In this document: positions 58,601 through 64,000 of the stretch, in pieces
Numbering within the stretch: the stretch's first letter is position 1
Layout of the letters: every line of letters begins with the position of its first letter
The notes under the pieces: generated by a model
The model's database searches: none
Seen by the model: only the letters and a program-made list of their open reading frames with translations
What the model was told of the DNA's origin: nothing
Program-made: the position numbers and the translations under genes
DNA from: an uncultured Eubacteriales bacterium
Lineage (GTDB): Bacteria > Bacillota > Clostridia > Christensenellales > Aristaeellaceae
NCBI GenBank assembly: GCA_900548145.1
Contig: URJB01000007.1
Location: 19,099 to 83,098 of the forward strand
DNA: 64,000 nt
Direction of reading: 5' to 3'

Positions 58601-61600
58601 GGGCTGTATCTGATCTCCCTGCTGGCAGCAGAAAAACTGCGTCTGCTCCCAGCTGCGGAAGCGGCCCGTCGAATTGGCGAGACCCTCTCCACGCTGGAAA
58701 TGCTGCCCAAATGGCAGGGGCACCTGTACAGCTGGTACGATACCCGCACTTTGGAACCGCTGCCGCCGCCCCATGTCTTCTCGGCGGACAGCGGCCAGCT
58801 GGCGGTGTGTCTGACCGTCTGTGCACAGGGGCTTCGGGCACTGCTGCCCATTTTGCCGGAAACGTTTCACGATCTCCCCGCCCGGGCGGACGCGTTGGCC
58901 AAGGGTATGGATTTTTCTGTCCTGTTTGATGAAGAAGCGGAGCTTTTCTGGGTCGAGGTTCGCCCAGACCAACCGAACGAAAGCCGCAGCCATCATGACC
59001 TGTTGGCCAGTGAAGCGCGGCTGCTCAGTTTTTACGCCGTCATGACCGAACAGGTCCCTCTGCGCCACTGGTACCGGCTGTGCCGTATCCCTGTGCGCAT
59101 ACGCCGGGGACAAAGTTTACTCTCCCGTAACGGTTCCTTGTCCGAGTACATGACGCCCCTGCTGTTTCAGCCGCCAATTCCGGGCACGCTGCTGACCTCC
59201 GCTCTGAAAGCCGCCCTGCGGCAGCAGCAGTCGCACCGGCCGGGCGGCGTTTACGGGGTCAGCAAAAGCGGTTGTCATACCTTTGACACGGAGCTTTATT
59301 ATCAATACAAGGCCTTCGGCCTTCCGCCGCTGGCGCAGCGTTCCGACCCGCCGGACAACGTTGTTGCGCCCTATGCGTCGATTCTGGCCCTGCCGCTGGA
59401 TCTGCGGCGCGGCTTTCAAAACCTGCTTCGGCTGCAAAACATGGGCATGGAAGGCCCCATGGGCTTCTTTGAAGCAACCGATTTTTCCGAAAAACAGCAT
59501 GGATTCCAAATCGTCCGCAGCCACATGAGCAGCCATCAGGGGATGATCCTCGCTACGCTGTGCAACGTGCTGTGCGACCAGTATATTGCGCGGCTGTTCA
59601 GCGACCTGCCCCGCGTACAGGCTTACCGGCTGCTCTTGCAGGAAAAGCCCGGCAGACTTCGTGGAGCGGTTCGCCGTCCCCTGCGGCGTAAAGCGCGAGC
59701 GGAGGCGGAAGTTTCCGCCGTTGCCTCGCGGGAGGGCCGTGCGCTCTGCTTTCCCATCGACGCTCACGTGCTGGGCGGCGGAGGCTCCACCTGGTTCGTC
59801 GACGCACAGGGCGGCGGGTATCTGGCCAAAAATGGACGGATGCTGACCCGTTTTCACGAGGACTGCACCCTGCCCTCCGGACCCCGGCTGTACCTGCGGG
59901 ATGGTCAAAGCGGTTCCTTCCGGGATCTGTGTATTCCTTCTGTTTCCGAAAGAATTCGATTTGAAACGGCGCAGGCCGTCTTTTCCAACGAATTTTTCCA
60001 AATCAAAACCACTCTGCGTCTGTTCGTCAATCCGTTGGACGGAGCGTTTCTGCATCATCTGACCTTGGAAAATCAGGAAGACGCAGACCGGGCGCTGGAA
60101 ATTGCCAGCTATCTGGAACCGGCGCTCTGTCCGCCGCAGGAGGATGAAATGAATCAGAACATTTTCCTCCATACGGAAAAAATGGGGCAAACCGGTGTTG
60201 CGGCTCTTCGCCGTCCCACAGGGGACAATGAACCGCCCGTCCGTCTGTGGCATCATCTGTGCGCCGACGTGGCCTTCGAGGCGTTTCAGGTGCAGACCGA
60301 CCGCGCCGCCTTTTTGGGACGTGGAAGAAGCGTCCGTGCGCCCCATGCATTGGAAACGCCGATTTTCAAGTGGAAGGACAGGATCGGGGACGAGATCGAC
60401 CCCTGTCTCAGTCTGCGGGCTTCCTTCGTGCTGCCCGCCAAAGGGCGCGTCACGCTGACTTTCGTCACACATTGTCCCGGACAAAAGGAGAAGGTTTCTT
60501 CCTTTTTGGAACGTTACGACCGTCCCGGCAATATTCTGCGCCGCTTCGATTTTGCCAAAACCCGTGCGCTGGTGTCCGCACGGTATCTGGGGCTGTCGCC
60601 ATTGGAGCAAAACAGCATTTTCCGTTTGGCGGGCTGCCTTTGCTACACAGGTCAGCCCATGCAGTTCCGCTATTCCTCCCGGAATGAGCTGCCACGGGAA
60701 AAGCTGCGGACGCTGCGTCTGGGCGGTGGCTTTCCCCTGTTGATGCTGGAATGCGCTGACCGGGCTTCGGTGAATATGGCGGACTTGCTGCTGCGGGCGC
60801 ACGCCCTGTTTCGCATGAACGGGCTGAAATTTGATCTGGCGCTGCTTTGCAACCCTGCTTCGTCAGAATCCCCGGCGCTGACTCAGACGCTGGGCGAATT
60901 GTGCCGCAAATGCCACAGCCACGAACTGCTGGGAAAGGCCGGAGGAGTCCACCTTCTGGAACGGGAGCATCTGTCCGAGGAACAAGTCCGGCTGCTGCGG
61001 GCGGCGGCGCGGCTGATACTGCATTCCAACGAAGGTTCTATTGATGATCAGCTGGAACGAATGTGCTTTTCCCTGCGCAAACGTCCCGGCTTCTTCTGCC
61101 AGCCGGATGAAAGCAAGACCGCCCTGTCCGCCGGGGAAAAACTTCGATTTTTCAACGAATACGGCGGTTTCACGCCGGGCGAAGGAGATTATCAAATTCT
61201 TTTGCCGCCGGGCAGACAAACGCCCGCACCCTGGTGCAATCTGCTTTGTTCTCAGGAATTCGGCACGCTGGCGGGCGAAAGCGGGCTGATCTTCTCCTAT
61301 GCCGGAAGCAGCCTGCGGGGGCGGCTGACCCGGCACATCAGCGACAGTGTTTGCCCCCGCGGGCAGGAAAATTTCTTTCTGCGGGACGAAGAACGCGGGC
61401 TGATCTGGTCGATCACCCGCTGGCCCTTGGGAGCCGGGCTTTCCTGCCGCGTCACCCATCGGCCCGGAGAAACGGTATACGAATCCGCCGGGTATGGGAT
61501 TCAATGCCGGTTAAGCTGCTTCACTGATCTGGAAGCCCCTTTCGGAGTAAGGACTTTGTATCTGCGCAATGACGGCACGGACGAACGAACGTTGAGTTTT

Positions 61601-63442
61601 TTCCACACCTGCGTTTTTCAGCCAGGTGAGACCCATTCCGCGCAGCTATGCACCATGGAGCGGGGAACAGACGGTTTCCTGCTGGCCATTCCTGATCTGC
61701 GAGGCTTCGGCTGCCTAATCGGATTAGACCCGGAGCCGGACTACGCCGCTTGTATGAGCGCCGGTGTTTTCGAAGGACTCTGGGGTGATGTGCCTTGGGC
61801 GCTGGCGCAGTCCGGCTCCTTGCCAAACGACGGTGGAAATACGGCGGTACTCTGCTTTTCCGTCGTGCTCAAACCGGGCGAAAGTAAAACCATCGTTTCG
61901 GCGCTGGGATTTTTCCGAAGCCGTTCCCGTTTGGAAGCAGCCGTTGCCGCCTTTCGGGCGGATGGCGCTACCCTGCGTCTGCACCACTGCCGCCAACGCT
62001 GGGAGCGCCGCCTAGGCGGGCTGCGTTTCGATCTGCCGGACGAAGCGCTGTGCCTGATGCTGAACCGCTGGCTACCTTATCAGGTGATTGCCTCCCGGCT
62101 TTTGATGCGAGCTGGCTTCGAACCGTCCAGCGGGGCCTGTGTTTTTCGGGATCAGTTGCAGGACACGCTTGCTCTCCTTTACACCAGCCCGGAGGTCGTG
62201 CGGGAACTGCTACTTCGCTGCGCAGTCCATCAATTTGAGGAGGGCGACGTACAAATCTGGTGGCATCCGCACCGCTGCGGCGTGCGTGTTCCCGCTTCGG
62301 ATGCTCCACTGTTTTTGCCTTTTGTCACCGCCGCCTACGTCAGAGCCACCGGCGACACGGCCATTCTGCAGGAGAGCGTTCCCTATCTGCGGGACGAACC
62401 GCCGGAAGAAGGCGAGCGGGAGCATTGTTTCACGCCAGAAGTTTCCGAAATGATCGAACCCTTATGGCAGCACTGTCTCCGGGCCATCGACCAGATACGG
62501 CTGGGCGAACATGGTTTTCCTTTGTTAAGCGACGGTACGGATGCGGCGAATACGGAAAGCATCTGGCTGGGTATGTTCCTATGCGAGGTCATCCGCCGTT
62601 TTCTCCCTTATGCAGATGAAAAAAGTGCCCACCGTCTCTCCGAACGCCGTGACGAGCTATTAGCGTCTCTGGAACGATACGGTTGGGATGGAGCGTGGTA
62701 TCTACGAGCCTACGACCGCGATGGTGACAAGATTGGCGCGTCTTCCAACCGCGAATGCCGCATTGACCTGCGGCCCCAAGTCTGGGCTGTTTTCTGCGGT
62801 CTTTCCAAGGAGCGCTGTCAGCTTGCCATGGAGAGTGTCTGGCAGCTGCTCTACGAACCGGACGCGGGGCTGCTCAAGCTCTTTACGCCGCCCTTCGAAG
62901 AGGAAAACCGGCCCACTTTCATACCGGGTAATCGAGAAAACGGCGATCAATCCGCCAGCGCCGCCTGTTGGGCCATGGGCGCTTATGGCCGCTTGGGTCA
63001 GTCGAGCCATGCGTGGGAGCTGGCCCTGCGGCTTCTGCCGGTATATCGCGGCTTTGACCGCCAAGCGGCGGATCAATACAGGGCGGAGCCATACGTGATG
63101 GCCGGAGATGTTTCCGCGCACCCCTCCCAGCTGGGGCGCGGCGGGCGGACTTGGTACACCGCCAGCGCAGCATGGTACCAGTTCATCTTATTGGAAGAAC
63201 TGCTTGGGTTCCACAAGGAAGGCAGCGTTCTCTACTTTCGCCCCGTCCTTCCCGAAGCATGGGATTCCATTCACATCACCTATCGCTATTACAGCGCCAC
63301 CTACCGTTTCCACATTTCCAAAACCTGCTCCGCCCCCACGCTCGACGGCGAGCCCCTTACCGGCAACCGCATTCTTCTTCAAGACGACGGCCGCATCCAC
63401 GAGGCAGGGCTATGCCCTGCACCCTTCTCTGCGCGTTTTTGA
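55682..63442 (+). CDS. cyclic beta-1,2-glucan synthase-type protein (GT84-GH94)
   Basis: 2586 residues, with GGGAGG 11 bases before the ATG. An N-terminal membrane anchor and a helical region (1-370) come first, then membrane helices (about 375-425). The GT84 glycosyltransferase part carries the Asp motif VITLDSDTFLPPG near residue 590, and more helices lie at about 760-930. A glucoamylase-like domain has VYGVSKSGCHTFDTELYYQY near 1190, and the C-terminal GH94 phosphorylase-type region has GACVFRDQLQDTLAL near 2155 (catalytic Asp). This is the NdvB/Cgs domain order: initiation, elongation with UDP-glucose and cyclisation of beta-1,2-glucan at the membrane. It is monocistronic. Confidence 0.9.
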   Translation: MQWWIAAAGLALLFVFFLSTRKKPFFPRQESFSEETLSAGMAALAEQKLSRRRVRLLLPASERSALEKNLRFLDRLPEDELLPASRCFCENGRYLQEEAAALQAALKGVRLPAFPDGECRIACFSREFLAHTAGELQLSTLTDVLTAWQKVQPFSEEELTVLPQSLRLSLLLLLNELSYSCVQEQSARRQADRLCRLLEKGRERSAMALFRRHSQNASFLERLVSRWRQGDFDEQLLWLENQLSGQERSAEAAAEQEHERQVDAARWCGNAIASLHAVEKAPWNRLLEEWSDLHRLLCEDEVYPQMDQESRAYYRRLAAGIGREAKVSAQEVCEAALELASSAEGSPLSHVGYYLADEGLAELALRLKPEKRFLPLRLFFRLHGKVFFFALSGLLFALLLALAGFLRLSGWLWLPFALIFWETGRQIFFRFYQRRAEPHMVSRMQLERLADEQRTLVVCPILLLNPAHALSMVKKLSVLHCANPDPNLHFLLLGDYRDSLTGSMSDDGEIISTAASAVQALRESTGHEFFYLQRERVYHMPDHLHMGRERKRGSLETLLKLIQGEPIEDRFAYASLPPETLKGRYRYVITLDSDTFLPPGAALRMVGAMLHPLQRRCIGPHGWRGVGVLQPRMEIAADTVESRLSFMLGDSGDAEACFFGCALGSVTNQGKGILEPSPFLHATEGKILPGAVLNPALLEGQLAGCAYAPDIALYESQPQTLHGFLTRLRRRTRGNWQLLPYVLPVFPPGRSAPRKALNGLSRWKIVLKLLCSLENALRVLLLFCLAAQGNAGLFWAVLLVPDLPGLFPLSGVSLAAFVTRLMVLPLNAAMELDAIGRTLYRLFVSRQNLLQWDSAAQLQKPSDKPPMLYFILCMLASGGMAAFSVFLHGFFLPGLIAALCWAALPFLLFLLEAPRDVSPRPTEYMREVLTRLAAGTMLYFETAVTDEAHGLPADNVQIEPNKGISHRTSPTSIGLYLISLLAAEKLRLLPAAEAARRIGETLSTLEMLPKWQGHLYSWYDTRTLEPLPPPHVFSADSGQLAVCLTVCAQGLRALLPILPETFHDLPARADALAKGMDFSVLFDEEAELFWVEVRPDQPNESRSHHDLLASEARLLSFYAVMTEQVPLRHWYRLCRIPVRIRRGQSLLSRNGSLSEYMTPLLFQPPIPGTLLTSALKAALRQQQSHRPGGVYGVSKSGCHTFDTELYYQYKAFGLPPLAQRSDPPDNVVAPYASILALPLDLRRGFQNLLRLQNMGMEGPMGFFEATDFSEKQHGFQIVRSHMSSHQGMILATLCNVLCDQYIARLFSDLPRVQAYRLLLQEKPGRLRGAVRRPLRRKARAEAEVSAVASREGRALCFPIDAHVLGGGGSTWFVDAQGGGYLAKNGRMLTRFHEDCTLPSGPRLYLRDGQSGSFRDLCIPSVSERIRFETAQAVFSNEFFQIKTTLRLFVNPLDGAFLHHLTLENQEDADRALEIASYLEPALCPPQEDEMNQNIFLHTEKMGQTGVAALRRPTGDNEPPVRLWHHLCADVAFEAFQVQTDRAAFLGRGRSVRAPHALETPIFKWKDRIGDEIDPCLSLRASFVLPAKGRVTLTFVTHCPGQKEKVSSFLERYDRPGNILRRFDFAKTRALVSARYLGLSPLEQNSIFRLAGCLCYTGQPMQFRYSSRNELPREKLRTLRLGGGFPLLMLECADRASVNMADLLLRAHALFRMNGLKFDLALLCNPASSESPALTQTLGELCRKCHSHELLGKAGGVHLLEREHLSEEQVRLLRAAARLILHSNEGSIDDQLERMCFSLRKRPGFFCQPDESKTALSAGEKLRFFNEYGGFTPGEGDYQILLPPGRQTPAPWCNLLCSQEFGTLAGESGLIFSYAGSSLRGRLTRHISDSVCPRGQENFFLRDEERGLIWSITRWPLGAGLSCRVTHRPGETVYESAGYGIQCRLSCFTDLEAPFGVRTLYLRNDGTDERTLSFFHTCVFQPGETHSAQLCTMERGTDGFLLAIPDLRGFGCLIGLDPEPDYAACMSAGVFEGLWGDVPWALAQSGSLPNDGGNTAVLCFSVVLKPGESKTIVSALGFFRSRSRLEAAVAAFRADGATLRLHHCRQRWERRLGGLRFDLPDEALCLMLNRWLPYQVIASRLLMRAGFEPSSGACVFRDQLQDTLALLYTSPEVVRELLLRCAVHQFEEGDVQIWWHPHRCGVRVPASDAPLFLPFVTAAYVRATGDTAILQESVPYLRDEPPEEGEREHCFTPEVSEMIEPLWQHCLRAIDQIRLGEHGFPLLSDGTDAANTESIWLGMFLCEVIRRFLPYADEKSAHRLSERRDELLASLERYGWDGAWYLRAYDRDGDKIGASSNRECRIDLRPQVWAVFCGLSKERCQLAMESVWQLLYEPDAGLLKLFTPPFEEENRPTFIPGNRENGDQSASAACWAMGAYGRLGQSSHAWELALRLLPVYRGFDRQAADQYRAEPYVMAGDVSAHPSQLGRGGRTWYTASAAWYQFILLEELLGFHKEGSVLYFRPVLPEAWDSIHITYRYYSATYRFHISKTCSAPTLDGEPLTGNRILLQDDGRIHEAGLCPAPFSARF

Positions 63443-63512
63443 CGCGCAGGGGGGTAGAACGACATGCGGCTTGGCCTGGGTTTTACCGCCGTGGCGCAAC
63501 AGGCGCCACGGC
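63404..63512. repeat. three short perfect stem-loops at the end of the giant gene
   Basis: GCAGGGC/GCCCTGC (63404-63420, still inside the gene), CTGCGCG/CGCGCAG (63429-63449, with the stop codon at the 3' side of its loop) and GCCGTGGCGC/GCGCCACGGC (63488-63512). The first resembles the second hairpin of the array at 43303-43435. No T runs. Confidence 0.55.
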
Positions 63513-63587
63513 TCGCCAGTTCGGTGTGGCTCTCCGTCAACTGAATAGAAAAGGCCGCCATTCGGCGACAGGCCTCATGGCTTGCTG

Positions 63588-63625
63588 AAAGGCCAGCGCG
63601 GATTTGAACCTGCGCTGGCCTTTTT
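63588..63625 (+). terminator. terminator of the cyclic glucan synthase gene
   Basis: AAAGGCCAGCGC (63588-63599) and GCGCTGGCCTTT (63612-63623) form a perfect stem and run into five T. Confidence 0.75.
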
Positions 63626-64000
63626 GTTTGAGAAATATTCAAGGCACGCCGAAGCATCCCAACTGACATTCTTTTGAGTTTGCTAACCGCCAACCGCGGT
63701 GGAGCAGAGCGGCGATAGGCAGCGGAGGGAAAAAGGCACGCCCATTTTGGCGGCGGAAAAAGGTGTGCACAGGAGCGCGCACGGTCGATGGGGTTAGCTG
63801 TCCAACTAAATTGCGCGCGACGTTGCGAGCCCCGCCGGCAAAATGGGCAATAAAGGGCTTTTTCCCGGCGGGTGAGCGCAGCGAACTGTCCCGAAGGGAA
63901 GCGTGGCCCCAGTGGGGCCTTGGGCGCAGCCCAAAGCGACCCGCAGGGAGGGTGGGAGGCGAGCAGAGCGACCGGCAGGGAGCTATGCGACACCGGACAC
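63626..64000. other. no recognisable gene
   Basis: A minus-strand frame (63379-63993) is open but overlaps three hairpins and the terminator. Its peptide (start MSHSSLPVALLASHPPCG) is low-complexity and looks like translated non-coding GC-rich DNA. I see no ribosome binding site. The sequence is rich in direct and inverted GC motifs and may be the edge of a repeat that continues beyond the window. Confidence 0.4.

Noticed and set aside
63588..63623. tRNA T-arm-like sequence (GGTTCAAATCC on the minus strand)
   Set aside because: It is only the loop of a terminator hairpin; no acceptor, D or anticodon arm can be built around it.
63379..63993. 204-codon minus-strand ORF at the window end
   Set aside because: Low-complexity peptide, overlaps the 3' end of the synthase, three hairpins and a terminator, and has no ribosome binding site.
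1..64000. CRISPR array, prophage or integrated plasmid
   Set aside because: No regularly spaced repeats, cas genes, phage structural genes, integrase or replication genes were found; the only mobile DNA seen is the IS3 remnant.

Overview
The window is a GC-rich chromosomal segment of an anaerobic, low-G+C-phylum (Bacillota) bacterium of the Clostridia. I infer this from strong AGGAGG-type ribosome binding sites, a Rex repressor, [FeFe] hydrogenases of groups B and C, clostridial small-protein families, a meso-DAP-type MurE, an IS3-family remnant, LplB/LplC-type sugar ABC permeases and intracellular glycosidases. A Christensenellales- or Oscillospirales-like gut or rumen fibre degrader fits, but the exact lineage is inference. 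There are no rRNA, tRNA, CRISPR or phage structural genes.

Region by region. 1-3999: small secreted and membrane proteins, then a decayed zinc-ribbon gene and a vestige of the gene that followed it. 4101-5823: a TetR regulator divergent from an NAD-dependent epimerase-like protein. 5824-7446: a gene-poor stretch of hairpins with an XRE regulator and a pair of very small basic proteins, one with a stop codon inside its Cys motif. 7500-14608 (minus): a redox and H2-sensing block in transcription order LysR, Rex, phosphotransferase, [2Fe-2S] protein, sensory hydrogenase HydS, SpoIIE-type phosphatase, group B hydrogenase. 14844-19864: a secreted Ig-like protein, an HD phosphohydrolase, a DUF6199 protein, an FAD oxidoreductase and an anion transporter. 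20172-22845: two PNPOx-like flavin proteins (one with a ferredoxin domain), then a zinc macrodomain and a class M sirtuin, a reversible ADP-ribosylation module. 22923-23637: an internally deleted IS3 element.

23687-38007 is a glycan-use locus: GH3, GH30, an FAD oxidoreductase, a sugar-binding protein and two permeases on the minus strand; a GH2 enzyme and a PocR-AraC regulator on the plus strand; then a run of truncated genes (SDR, RraA-like, GH10, AraC). The glycosidases lack signal peptides, so oligosaccharides are probably imported and then cut in the cytoplasm. 38081-51990 (minus) is a streamlined dcw cluster: mraZ, ftsL, pbpB/spoVD, murE, mraY, murD, ftsW, murA, ftsQ, ftsA, ftsZ. It lacks rsmH, murF, murG and murC, has MraZ-type boxes over its promoter, and has a LexA-like palindrome upstream. 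52286-55440: metallophosphoesterase, zinc-ribbon protein, CAP-domain protein, a small unknown and a GNAT. 55682-63442: one giant cyclic beta-1,2-glucan synthase-type protein. 63443-64000: hairpins and no gene that I trust.

The main unusual signal is repeated decay by deletion: four junctions join parts of different genes or of one element (about 3956, 23107, 36150 and 37765), and two small loci carry in-frame stops. Regulatory structure also stands out: MraZ boxes, a possible SOS box, 42-bp-phased direct repeats, a shared 11-mer upstream of lysR and rex, and two arrays of short perfect stem-loops.
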